From assembly GCF_000337675.1 (NCBI RefSeq), contig NZ_AOIB01000002.1:8387-46000 (forward strand): a stretch of DNA of 37,614 nt, in the 5' to 3' direction. The stretch's first letter is position 1. Every line of letters begins with the position of its first letter. The stretch comes from Natronococcus amylolyticus DSM 10524. GTDB taxonomy: Archaea; Halobacteriota; Halobacteria; Halobacteriales; Natrialbaceae. The notes beneath the pieces are model-generated. The model was not told the origin of the DNA, made no database searches, and worked only from the letters and a program-made list of their open reading frames with translations. The translations under genes were made by a program, and so were the position numbers. Shown piece by piece: positions 23,175 through 31,379 of the stretch.

Positions 23175-26147
23175 ATGTCTCGGTCATCACTCGACCTTGA
23201 TCGGCGAGGGTTCCTGAAAGCCGGCGCCGGCGGAACCCTCGCGGCTGCGGTCGGGGGACGAACACTGCTTCAACAGCGCGCCGCCGCCGACGAAGACGAC
23301 GTCGTCGACCCCGAGGCGGGGGACGAACTGGTAAAGACCGTCTGTACGCACTGTTCGGTCGGCTGTGGGATACAGATGTCCGTCGAGGAGGACGCAGTCG
23401 TCGGCCAGGAAACCTGGGAGGACAGCCCGGTCAATCAGGGCGGACTCTGTTCGAAGGGGGCGTCGCTAACCCAGTCGGTCAACTCCGAACAGCGCCTGAA
23501 GAAGCCGTTGAAGCTCGAGGGCGGCGAGTGGACCCAGATGGAGTGGGACGAGATCCTCGAGGAGATCACGGGCCGACTCGACGACATCCGCGAGGAGACC
23601 GGTCCCCACTCGACGATGTGGGTGGGATCGGCCAAACACAGCAACGAGGCCGCCTACCTGATTCGGAAGCTGGCCGCGTTCTACGGAACGAACAACATCG
23701 ACCACCAGGCGCGGATCTGTCACTCGACGACCGTCGAGGGGATCGCGAACGTCTGGGGCGTCGGCGCCATGACGAACAACTCGAACGACATGCGCAACGT
23801 CGACGTCAACCTCATCATCGGGCACAACCCGATCGAGAGCCACCCCGTCGCCTGGCAGTACTTCCAGGAGGCCCAGGAACGGGGCGGCAAACACATCGTC
23901 GCCGAGCCACGGTACACCAAGACCGCGGCCGCGTCCGACGACTTCTACCAGTTCCGTTCGGGCACCGACGTCGCCTTTATTTACGGCCTGATCTACCACA
24001 TCGTCGAGAACCTCGAGGCCCACGACGAGGAGTTCATCGAGAGCCGCGTGATGGTCGATACCTGGGAGGAGTTCCGCGACGACGTCCTCCCCGAGTACGA
24101 CCTCGAGACCGTCGCCGACATCTGTGGCATCTCCGAGGAGGAGCTGATGGAGCTCGCCGAGGAGCTCGCGGACGCGGAGGTCAGCTGCGTCGAGTGGGCG
24201 ATGGGCGGCACCCAGCACAACAACGCGACGGGGAACGTCCGCGCCTACGCGATGCTCAACCTGGCGCTCGGCCACGCCGCCCAGTCCGGCGGCGGCACCC
24301 CGATCTTCCGGGGCCACGACAACGTCCAGGGCGCGACCGACCTCGGCGTCGACTCGAGTACGCTGCCCGGCTACTACGGGCTGGACGAGGACGCCTGGGA
24401 ACACTGGGCCAACGTCTGGACCCAGACCCAGAGCACCTCCGGCGAGGTCAGCTACGACGACCTCCACAACCGGTTCCACGACACCGAGCTGATGGAGAAG
24501 AACGGGTTTACCGTGGCCCGCTGGTACGAGGGCGTCCTCGACGACGAGTGGGAGATCTACCAGCCCGACCCCCTTCGCGCGGCGATCTTCTGGGGGCACG
24601 GGCTCGCCTCGCTCACCGAGTACAAGAAGGTCAAGCGGGCGGTCAACGAGCTCGACTTCATCGTCAACGTCGACGTCTTCCCGAACCAGGTCGCCGAGCT
24701 CGCCGAGGACGACACCGACGTCTACATGCTGCCGGTCTGTACGAACGTCGAGGAGGCCGGCAGCGTCACCAACACCGGCCGACAGGTCCAGTGGCGTTCG
24801 CAGGCGATCGAACCTCGTCACGACTCCCGGACGGACTGGGAGCTGATGTGTGACTTCGCCGAGCGACTCGGCTTCGGCGAGCACTTCGACTACGACGAGG
24901 TCGAGGACGTCACCCGGGAGTGGAACCTCGGGACGCGCTCGGTCGGCTACGTCGGCCAGACACCGGAGCGACTCAAGGCCCACCAGCAGAACTCCGAGGT
25001 GTTCAGCGCCGAGGACATCCAGGCCGAGGTCGACGAGGACCACGAGCTTCACGGGGAGTACTACGGACTCCCGTGGCCGTGCTGGCACGAGGACCATCCC
25101 GGAACACCCATCCTCTACGACGACTCGCTGCACCCCTCCGAGGGCGGGATGGACTTCCGGGCGAACTGGTGGGACGAGGACGACCCCGACGTCGATCCCG
25201 AGGATCAGCTCCGGGATCCGTACGAGCCCGACTGGTGGGACGGCGAGATCGAGGGCGTGCCCCAGTACCCGATGTTCTCGACGGTGCTTCCCGACCCCGA
25301 GAACCCCGCCGCGGCGACGATCCCGATCGAGGGCGCGTTCGACGAGGACACCTCGGTCGCCGACGTCGCCCAGCAGCTCGACGACGAGGGGTACGACGTC
25401 GAACTCGACATCTACGAGGAGTTCGACAACCCCCAGCCCGACGCCCCGTGGGGCCGCGGTCGGGCCCGGATGAAGGCCTGGAACCTCACCGACGAGATCC
25501 CGGTCCACCGCGAACCCGCGGTGACGCCCCGGCCCGACCTCGTCGAGGACTTCCCGTGTAACGAACGCGTCGAGGACCACTGGCGCGTCGAACTCGACAA
25601 CGCCGGCGTCCAGCAGGACAACATCGACGCCATCGACGAACTCGTCGAGGTCGGCGACGTCGACCCGCTAGTGCTCACCTCGGGTCGACAGGTCGAGCAC
25701 AAGGGCGCGGGCGCGGTAACCCGCAGTACGAAAGGAACCGCCTCACGGGCCCCGATGATGTATCTCGAGATCCATCCGGACGTCGCAGCCGAGATCGACG
25801 TCGAGGAGGGCGACTGGATCGTCGTCACGACGCCACACGCCGAGATGCTCGTCCAGGCCAGGCCGACCGGACGGGTCGCATCCGACCACGCGTTTGCCCC
25901 CTATCACTGGAGCGGTATCCTCGAGGGCGAGCGAGTTATGGATAGCGTCCCCAACGGGATGGAACCGCTGGTGATCGGCGAGTCGATCAACTGCGGCACG
26001 GCGCCGGCCTACGACCGCGAGACCCAAATGCAAGAGACCAAGACGACGCTGTGTAACATCAGGGTCGCCAACGACGACGAGATCCCCGAGCTGTCGGATC
26101 GACAGATCAGGTGGCAGGAACAGCGCATGGATCGGAACAAGCGATAG
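23175..26147 (+). CDS. fdnG: Formate dehydrogenase catalytic subunit, FdnG type, Tat-exported
   Basis: The 990-residue molybdopterin oxidoreductase oxidises formate to CO2. A Tat signal (DRRGFLKAG, 9-17, then a hydrophobic stretch) means it is folded inside and exported. A [4Fe-4S] cluster is bound by C57, C60, C64 and C92, and K94 next to it is the electron-relay lysine of formate dehydrogenases. The active-site motif RICHSTTV (180-187) has C182 where E. coli FdnG has selenocysteine, followed by the catalytic H183. Further FdnG-like blocks are GAMTNNSNDMRN (197-208), EPRYTKTAA, and LPWPCW with HPGTP downstream. The C-terminal domain (about 840-970) is the molydopterin-dinucleotide fold. It is followed 10 bases later by its ferredoxin subunit and then by NrfD. 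Molybdenum or tungsten is equally possible. Confidence 0.92.
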   Translation: MSRSSLDLDRRGFLKAGAGGTLAAAVGGRTLLQQRAAADEDDVVDPEAGDELVKTVCTHCSVGCGIQMSVEEDAVVGQETWEDSPVNQGGLCSKGASLTQSVNSEQRLKKPLKLEGGEWTQMEWDEILEEITGRLDDIREETGPHSTMWVGSAKHSNEAAYLIRKLAAFYGTNNIDHQARICHSTTVEGIANVWGVGAMTNNSNDMRNVDVNLIIGHNPIESHPVAWQYFQEAQERGGKHIVAEPRYTKTAAASDDFYQFRSGTDVAFIYGLIYHIVENLEAHDEEFIESRVMVDTWEEFRDDVLPEYDLETVADICGISEEELMELAEELADAEVSCVEWAMGGTQHNNATGNVRAYAMLNLALGHAAQSGGGTPIFRGHDNVQGATDLGVDSSTLPGYYGLDEDAWEHWANVWTQTQSTSGEVSYDDLHNRFHDTELMEKNGFTVARWYEGVLDDEWEIYQPDPLRAAIFWGHGLASLTEYKKVKRAVNELDFIVNVDVFPNQVAELAEDDTDVYMLPVCTNVEEAGSVTNTGRQVQWRSQAIEPRHDSRTDWELMCDFAERLGFGEHFDYDEVEDVTREWNLGTRSVGYVGQTPERLKAHQQNSEVFSAEDIQAEVDEDHELHGEYYGLPWPCWHEDHPGTPILYDDSLHPSEGGMDFRANWWDEDDPDVDPEDQLRDPYEPDWWDGEIEGVPQYPMFSTVLPDPENPAAATIPIEGAFDEDTSVADVAQQLDDEGYDVELDIYEEFDNPQPDAPWGRGRARMKAWNLTDEIPVHREPAVTPRPDLVEDFPCNERVEDHWRVELDNAGVQQDNIDAIDELVEVGDVDPLVLTSGRQVEHKGAGAVTRSTKGTASRAPMMYLEIHPDVAAEIDVEEGDWIVVTTPHAEMLVQARPTGRVASDHAFAPYHWSGILEGERVMDSVPNGMEPLVIGESINCGTAPAYDRETQMQETKTTLCNIRVANDDEIPELSDRQIRWQEQRMDRNKR

Positions 26148-26157
26148 GTGAGATCAA

Positions 26158-26760
26158 ATGAGTACACAAGAATCTAACAGCGGACCGGCACGAGTCATCC
26201 CGAACTGGGAGTCATGTATCGACTGCGGGGCCTGCGAGGTCGCCTGTCAGCGGACCTGGGATCTCCCCCCGGAGAGCGACCGAATCCAGGTCGTCGCGCT
26301 CGGCCACGGGACCGAAGAGGAGGCAAACAAGCCGATGCAGTGTTACAACTGCGTCGAGGCACCCTGCGTCGAGGTCTGTCCGACCGACGCGTTGCGCATC
26401 CGGGACAGCGGCAGCGTCCGCGTCAAAGCCGACATGTGTATCGGCTGTCACTACTGCGGCGTCGGCTGTCCGTTCGGCGCACCGCAGTACCCGGACGCCG
26501 AGGTTCCCAATGCCGAGGAGGCCGAGCCGATGGGATCCCGAAGCGGCGGCCTGATGGACAAATGTACGACCTGCGAGCCGCGCCAGGAGGAGGGGCTCGA
26601 GCCCGCCTGCTCCTCGGAGTGTCCGACCGACGCCTTGCTGTTTGGCACGCCCGAGCAGCTCTCCGAGAAGCTCGACGAGGACGGCGTTTCGACGCCGTTC
26701 AGCGACGAGGCCGCCGAGATCGTCTTCGGCGAGGACGCGGACGAGATCATGGGGGACTAA
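26158..26760 (+). CDS. Four-cluster ferredoxin subunit of formate dehydrogenase
   Basis: A 200-residue electron-transfer subunit of the FdnH/PsrB/NrfC family. Four [4Fe-4S] binding sets are visible: CIDCGACEVAC near residue 20; CYNCVEAPCVEVCP near 62; CIGCHYCGVGCP near 94; and CTTCEPRQ with CSSECP near 138-156. It lacks the C-terminal membrane helix of FdnH and has no signal peptide, so it probably rides out with the Tat-exported catalytic subunit and is held by the NrfD protein. It starts 10 bases after the fdnG stop and ends six bases before NrfD, consistent with one operon. Confidence 0.93.
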   Translation: MSTQESNSGPARVIPNWESCIDCGACEVACQRTWDLPPESDRIQVVALGHGTEEEANKPMQCYNCVEAPCVEVCPTDALRIRDSGSVRVKADMCIGCHYCGVGCPFGAPQYPDAEVPNAEEAEPMGSRSGGLMDKCTTCEPRQEEGLEPACSSECPTDALLFGTPEQLSEKLDEDGVSTPFSDEAAEIVFGEDADEIMGD

Positions 26761-26766
26761 CCGCCG

Positions 26767-27882
26767 ATGGCAACCGAAGTCACGTTCGACCTGCCGTACT
26801 CCCAATGGAACTGGCAGATCGGCGTCTACATCGCGATGATCGGGATCGCCAGCGGGGCGTACCTGATGGGGTACGTCGCCGACCTCCTGGGCTCGCGGCG
26901 AGATGCCCACGGGCACGGCCAGGTCGCGAAGTACGGCTACCTGGTCGGACTACTCGGGCTGGTAATCGGGCCGCCGATCCTGCTGTCACACCTCGCGACG
27001 CCGTTCCGAGCGATGTTGATCCCGCTGACGATGACGAACTTCGACTCGTGGATGACCATCGGTGCGTACCTGCTCGGCGGACTCGGGCTGGGTGCGTTCC
27101 TGATGTTCGTCTGGGTCGCGTTCGGACGGAATCGACCGCACGCACCCGATCGAGCCGAGCGAGCCGACTCCGGCGCAGTCGCCGCCGACGGCGGAACCGA
27201 GCGCGACGCCGCCAGGGCCGCGACCACCGACAGGACCGACGGACTGCGCGGCGTCGCCGACCGCGTCGGACTGCTCGATCTCGTCGACTCGCTCGCCGAC
27301 ACGACCCGTCCCTCGGAGACGGTTCGGCTCGCGCTTGGCGGCGTGTTCTCGATCGCCGCGGCCGGCGTCCTGATCTACTCGGCGATGGCCTACGGCTCCG
27401 GAATGACCGAGCGGGTCGCACTGTGGGACAAGACGTTCCTGCTCCCGGTCCAGATCTTCAGCGGTCTCGGCGTGGGACTGGCCGGAGCGGTCGGGCTGGC
27501 GGCGGTGGCTGGCCGAAATCCCGGCCGTGCGGTTCGGCAGTACTCGCTTGTGACTGCCGGGCTGCTGGCGGCGACGCTGGCGATGGTCGTCGCGACGATC
27601 GTCCTGTTGCCCGAGCAGAGTCCCGCAGCGGAGGCGGGGATCAATAACCTGCTCACCACCTACGCCGTTCCGTTCGTCGGTCTCGCCGTGATCGGCGGGC
27701 TGGTCGTGCCGATCCTGCTGTCGGTCGGCGCGGTCGTCGGCCAGCGACGCGACGCGCTCTCGCCGACAGCGGCGACGGCGACGTACGCTACCATTGCGCT
27801 CCTCGCGGTCGTCGGCAAGATCGCGCTGGCGTTGAGCTACCTGCTCGCCGCCGAGTTCGAGCCGCTCATCCTTCCGCTGTAG
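26767..27882 (+). CDS. nrfD: NrfD/PsrC family membrane anchor of formate dehydrogenase
   Basis: A 371-residue integral membrane protein with about eight to ten spans, belonging to the NrfD/PsrC quinol-interacting family. The opening WNWQIGVYIAMIGIASGAYLMG and HLATPFRAMLIPLTMTNFDSWMTIG are typical of the family. A hydrophilic, charged loop near residues 120-175 is longer than usual. It would pass electrons from the ferredoxin subunit to menaquinone. It replaces the cytochrome b FdnI of the bacterial enzyme. It has no heme-ligand pattern that I can see. The gene starts six bases after the ferredoxin stop. Confidence 0.88.
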   Translation: MATEVTFDLPYSQWNWQIGVYIAMIGIASGAYLMGYVADLLGSRRDAHGHGQVAKYGYLVGLLGLVIGPPILLSHLATPFRAMLIPLTMTNFDSWMTIGAYLLGGLGLGAFLMFVWVAFGRNRPHAPDRAERADSGAVAADGGTERDAARAATTDRTDGLRGVADRVGLLDLVDSLADTTRPSETVRLALGGVFSIAAAGVLIYSAMAYGSGMTERVALWDKTFLLPVQIFSGLGVGLAGAVGLAAVAGRNPGRAVRQYSLVTAGLLAATLAMVVATIVLLPEQSPAAEAGINNLLTTYAVPFVGLAVIGGLVVPILLSVGAVVGQRRDALSPTAATATYATIALLAVVGKIALALSYLLAAEFEPLILPL

Positions 27883-27900
27883 GCGGGCTCGAGCCAACTG

Positions 27901-27906
27901 TTTTAA
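27901..27906 (+). promoter_or_regulatory. TATA-like box for the TorD-type chaperone
   Basis: TTTTAA is centred about 28 bases before the ATG at 27932. The chaperone can therefore be transcribed on its own, as well as by read-through from the formate dehydrogenase operon. Confidence 0.5.
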
Positions 27907-27931
27907 CCCGATCTACACCCTCGTACCCAGT

Positions 27932-28567
27932 ATGACACGGACCAGCGACCCCACGAGCGAACTCGCGGATCTGTACGCGTTCCTCTCGGGCGTTCTCGCG
28001 GATCCACCCGACGAGACGGCCGTCGAACGGCTCAGCGCCGAACAGCTGCCGCGGCAGGCGTCGCCCCAGGCGCTCGACACGGGCTACCAGCTGCTCGACA
28101 AGTGGCGAGCCAGAGTCGACGACCCCGAGGCGGAGGCGGCCGAGCTGAATCGGGTCCACACCCGACTGTTCGTCGGACCGCGTCCGCGGATGCAGATTCA
28201 CGAGTCCTGGTACGCCGACGACTACCTCGGCGAACCGCTCGCGGCCGTCAAGAGTTCCTACCGCGACCTCGGCATTCGGCCGTCGACGGAGCTCCGCGAG
28301 GAAGCCGACCACGCCGCCGTCGAACTCGCCGCCCTCGAGATCCTGGCCCGTGGAGGCAACGACGAGTACCGACGGGCTTTCCTGCAGGCCCACGGCTGGT
28401 GGCTGCGGGAGCTGGCCCGCGACATCCAAGAGATGACCGACAACCCCTTCTACGAGGGCGTCGGCTGGCTGCTCGAGGGAGTCTTCCAGGCCGACACCTA
28501 CCTGCTTGGCCTCGACCCCGACGACCTCTCGCCGGGCTACGGACAGCTCTCCGCGAACGGCGAGTAG
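27932..28567 (+). CDS. TorD/DmsD-family molybdoenzyme chaperone
   Basis: A 211-residue, all-helical cytosolic protein. Family marks are the central EEADHAAVELAALEIL, corresponding to the E-x-D-H motif of TorD-like proteins, and the preceding LFVGPRPRMQIHESWY loop. Such chaperones bind the Tat signal and help load the metal cofactor before export. Position directly after the formate dehydrogenase genes makes FdnG the likely client. It converges on the AOR-like gene, whose stop is 59 bases away. Confidence 0.88.
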   Translation: MTRTSDPTSELADLYAFLSGVLADPPDETAVERLSAEQLPRQASPQALDTGYQLLDKWRARVDDPEAEAAELNRVHTRLFVGPRPRMQIHESWYADDYLGEPLAAVKSSYRDLGIRPSTELREEADHAAVELAALEILARGGNDEYRRAFLQAHGWWLRELARDIQEMTDNPFYEGVGWLLEGVFQADTYLLGLDPDDLSPGYGQLSANGE

Positions 28568-28626
28568 CGCCGCTTTTCTCCAATCGACGCGGCACCCGCC
28601 ACAGCGCACAGAAGTAGTAGCCGACG

Positions 28627-30366
28627 CTACAGTCCCTCGAGGTCGAGTCGCTCGAGGGTTCGGTCGGTCGGGACGCCGTCGTCCCACCCCCGGCGCTCGT
28701 AGTACCGCTCGAGGGTCTCCTCGAAGCCGGCCGCGTCGATCGCCGCGCCGTCGTTGGGACCGCCCTCGAGCGGCTCCGTGAGCCGCTGTGGAAGCGTGTC
28801 GTCCTCGCGGGTAAATCCCTCGCGACAGTTGAACAGCCGGATCAGCGTCCAGATGCGCTCGCCGACCCGACGCAGCTCCTCGGGCTCGTACTCGCGGTCG
28901 ACGGCCGCGAGCCAGTCGGCACCCAGCGTCGCCGAGAGCGCCTCGCCGAAGAAGTCGTCGGCGATCAGGCTCCAGAGCACGGCGCGGCGGTCCTGCTCGG
29001 CGATCACCCTGTTAACCTGATCGACGGCGCTCCAGTCGGTGCCGCCCAGCGCCTCGACCTCCACCGGTCGTGCGCGGCGGTGGCAGGCGCCCCGATCACT
29101 GGTCGCGTAGGCAAGCGCCATCGCGGACGCACCGCGGGGGTCGTAGGCCGGCAGCGCCATCCCCTTCACCGAGGGGATCAGGTCGTCGCCGCCGTACTCG
29201 GCCGCGGCCGCGTCGACACCGTCGGCGAGCGTCTCGCCCAGCGGGCTCGAGCGGTGGGTAATCTCCTCGATCAACTCGCGGGCGCCCTCCTCGTCGCCGA
29301 ACTCGAGGTCGCGGTCGATCAGCCCCTCCTGGCTCGCGCGGATCGCCCAGGCGACGGCGTTGCCCCCCGAGATGACGTCGAGTGCGAGCCGATCGCAGAC
29401 CGAGCCAAGGGTGGCGACAGCGTCGAAATCGTCGATCCCCAGGCCCGCGCCCAGCGAGATCGGTGTCGATCCTCGCGGAACGCTGTCGCCGTCGTCGCTC
29501 TCGACCTGGAACCCGCCCGGCACCGGCTCGTCGGCTCGCTCGCGGTCGTGGGCGGCGTCGCGGACGGCCTCGATCCCGATCCCGTCGGCGCCGTCGAACC
29601 GGCCCTCCTGCCAGCCGCGGGTCGGCAGGACGCCGACCTCGTTCGCGAAGTCAAGCGTCTCGACGGTCTCGCTGGCGGCCTGCCAGCGGCCCGTGTCGTC
29701 GGTTGCAAAGGCCTCCTCGTACCGCCGGTGGAGTTCACGGAGGTCCGCGTCGAGTTCCGGTGGGTCGTCGCGGGCGACCAGCGCCTTCAGTCGCTTCGCG
29801 CCCATCACCGCGCCCGCACCACCCCGGCCGGCGTGGTGGTCGCCGCCGTCGGAGGCGATCGTCGCGTAGGAGACGCCGTTCTCGCCTGCGGGACCGATGC
29901 AGGCGACCGCGGCCTCGCCCGCTCGCTCGTCGGTCTCGCGGGCGTCGAGCCCCCACCAGTCCTCGGCCGGCTCGATGGAGACCTCGCCACCGTCGATCTC
30001 GAGTCTGACGGGGCGGTCCGCCCGACCGGTGACGAGGATCCCGACGTGGTCCTCGAGCGAGCCCGCGAGCCGATCGGCCATCGAGCCGCCCGCGTAGGAG
30101 TCGAGAAAGGCCCCGGTCAGCGGCGATTTGGTGATGACGACGGAACGTTGCTCGCCTGGCAGGAGACCGGTTAGTGGGCCGGTGAGAAACAGCAGGACGT
30201 TGTCGTCGCCCAGCGGGTCCGTCCCCGGCTCGAGCTCCTCGTAGAGGTAGCGGGCGCCGAGTCCCTTCCCGCCGACGTACTTTCGGCGCCACGACTCCGG
30301 TACTGGCTCGGACGCGACGGACTCGGCCGCGAGATCGACGCGGACGAGAGTCTCCCCCGTTTCCAT
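28627..30366 (-). CDS. aor: Aldehyde ferredoxin oxidoreductase homologue lacking the [4Fe-4S] cysteines
   Basis: The 579-residue protein aligns over its whole length with tungsten AOR enzymes, which oxidise aldehydes to acids. Cofactor-contact blocks are kept: SVVITKSPLTG (75-85), AGRGGAGAVMGAKRLKA (179-195), GLGIDDFDA (308-316), LPAYDPRGA (405-413) and RGACHRRA (425-432) with the conserved H429. But the C-x2-C-x3-C ligands expected near residues 276-288 are absent (here RADEPVPGGFQV), and the fourth ligand, expected near 466-471, reads SLIADD. The glutamate of the usual GPEYE block is also missing (RGSTPI, 298-303). The protein has only four cysteines, at 156, 324, 428 and 514. It may still bind tungstopterin but cannot carry a standard cluster. 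The start is ATG 30366, with a TTTAACTAT-like box about 30 bases before it. It is read after yqeC. Confidence 0.85.
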   Translation of the reverse strand: METGETLVRVDLAAESVASEPVPESWRRKYVGGKGLGARYLYEELEPGTDPLGDDNVLLFLTGPLTGLLPGEQRSVVITKSPLTGAFLDSYAGGSMADRLAGSLEDHVGILVTGRADRPVRLEIDGGEVSIEPAEDWWGLDARETDERAGEAAVACIGPAGENGVSYATIASDGGDHHAGRGGAGAVMGAKRLKALVARDDPPELDADLRELHRRYEEAFATDDTGRWQAASETVETLDFANEVGVLPTRGWQEGRFDGADGIGIEAVRDAAHDRERADEPVPGGFQVESDDGDSVPRGSTPISLGAGLGIDDFDAVATLGSVCDRLALDVISGGNAVAWAIRASQEGLIDRDLEFGDEEGARELIEEITHRSSPLGETLADGVDAAAAEYGGDDLIPSVKGMALPAYDPRGASAMALAYATSDRGACHRRARPVEVEALGGTDWSAVDQVNRVIAEQDRRAVLWSLIADDFFGEALSATLGADWLAAVDREYEPEELRRVGERIWTLIRLFNCREGFTREDDTLPQRLTEPLEGGPNDGAAIDAAGFEETLERYYERRGWDDGVPTDRTLERLDLEGL

Positions 30367-30435
30367 GCAGTCCCGTAATCGTAACCGCCGAGCGATAGTT
30401 AAAGCTCTCGGCTGCGAGCGCCGTCGCTCCGACTC

Positions 30436-30517
30436 ATACTGTCTGCTGTAAGTCATTTCCGGTGGGACCGCAGGACGGATCGCGGTCCCACCGGTAACTC
30501 GTTACAGCAAACCGTAT
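30436..30517. repeat. 82-bp nested palindromic element between yqeC and aor
   Basis: Outer arms 30436-30451 and 30502-30517 match as inverted repeats at 14 of 16 positions (ATACTGTCTGCTGTAA against ATACGGTTTGCTGTAA). After seven-base spacers on each side comes a perfect 13-bp inner inverted repeat, CCGGTGGGACCGC (30459-30471) and GCGGTCCCACCGG (30482-30494), around a 10-base loop. The right edge touches the yqeC stop codon. It could be a MITE-like or palindromic repeat element, or a terminator/processing hairpin after yqeC. No clear target duplication is seen. Confidence 0.7.
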
Positions 30518-31242
30518 CAGACGACGTCGACGACCCGATCCTCGAGCAACTGCGCGAGAACGACCCGGGGTACGTCCCGTCGCTCACGGATCTCGCCGGC
30601 GATCTCGCGGGCCGTCTCCTCGAGTTCGGGGGTGTCGACCATGTTCACGAGCGGGATCACCGTCGCGCCGTCGGGCACGTCCTTGCAGCCGCCTCGGTCG
30701 CTCGTCACGACGGCCGCGACGTCGCTCGCCGAGATCCGATCGCCGGGCTCGAGGTCGGTAATCGCTGCGACCCGCTCGGGGCGGTGAACGTGCTCCTCGG
30801 CGAGTCGCTCGCCGACGATCTTCGCGCTCGCGATGGGGACGACGACGTCGGTCGCGGTCGGCAGCTGCGGCTCGTCGTCGTTCGGCGCCTTGAACCAGCG
30901 GGTGCGGGCGCCGTCGGCCTTGACGACCACCGACGTCTCCGGTCCGAGATCGGCCACGAAGTCGTCGACCGTCTCGGGATCGTAGCCGAGGTAGCGGTCC
31001 GATCCTTCGCGGCCGGCGACGAGACCGATCGGCCACGACTCGGCCGAGTCGATCGCCTCGAGCGGGCGATCCGTGACGATCACGTCCTCGACCTGCTCCT
31101 CGAACGGCGGGATGCGAACGGTGGCGGTGACGACCGCGCGCTCGAGTCGGTCCGCGAGCGCGTACAGCGTCGACTTCTTGCCGCCCGCGCCGACAACGCA
31201 GGTGACGTTACCGCGAGCGGTCAGCGCCTCGGGAAGATCCAT
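30517..31242 (-). CDS. yqeC: YqeC family molybdo/seleno-enzyme accessory protein
   Basis: A 241-residue P-loop-containing protein. GAGGKKST (near residues 18-25) is the phosphate-binding loop. The middle shows VVVKADGARTRWFKAPNDDEP, and VVPIASAKIVGERL follows; both are characteristic of the YqeC family linked to selenium-dependent or molybdenum hydroxylase maturation. The exact reaction is unknown. It lies upstream of the AOR-like gene on the same strand and beside the formate dehydrogenase cluster, which supports a cofactor role. The start is ATG at 31242; the stop touches the palindromic element. Confidence 0.85.
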   Translation of the reverse strand: MDLPEALTARGNVTCVVGAGGKKSTLYALADRLERAVVTATVRIPPFEEQVEDVIVTDRPLEAIDSAESWPIGLVAGREGSDRYLGYDPETVDDFVADLGPETSVVVKADGARTRWFKAPNDDEPQLPTATDVVVPIASAKIVGERLAEEHVHRPERVAAITDLEPGDRISASDVAAVVTSDRGGCKDVPDGATVIPLVNMVDTPELEETAREIAGEIRERRDVPRVVLAQLLEDRVVDVV

Positions 31243-31379
31243 AGCGATACCCGAAGCATCGAAGCGGGCGCACTTGTAGCTGCGCGTTCGATCGATGCGG
31301 CGCCGGCGGGAGCTGCGTCGGTTAGCTCGCGTCCGTCACCTCGTGCACGTGATCGGCGAGGATGCTCGAGCCCCTCGCG

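Noticed and set aside
23715-23725. Possible selenocysteine at the formate dehydrogenase active site
   Set aside because: The codon is TGT (Cys182), not TGA, so no recoding is needed.
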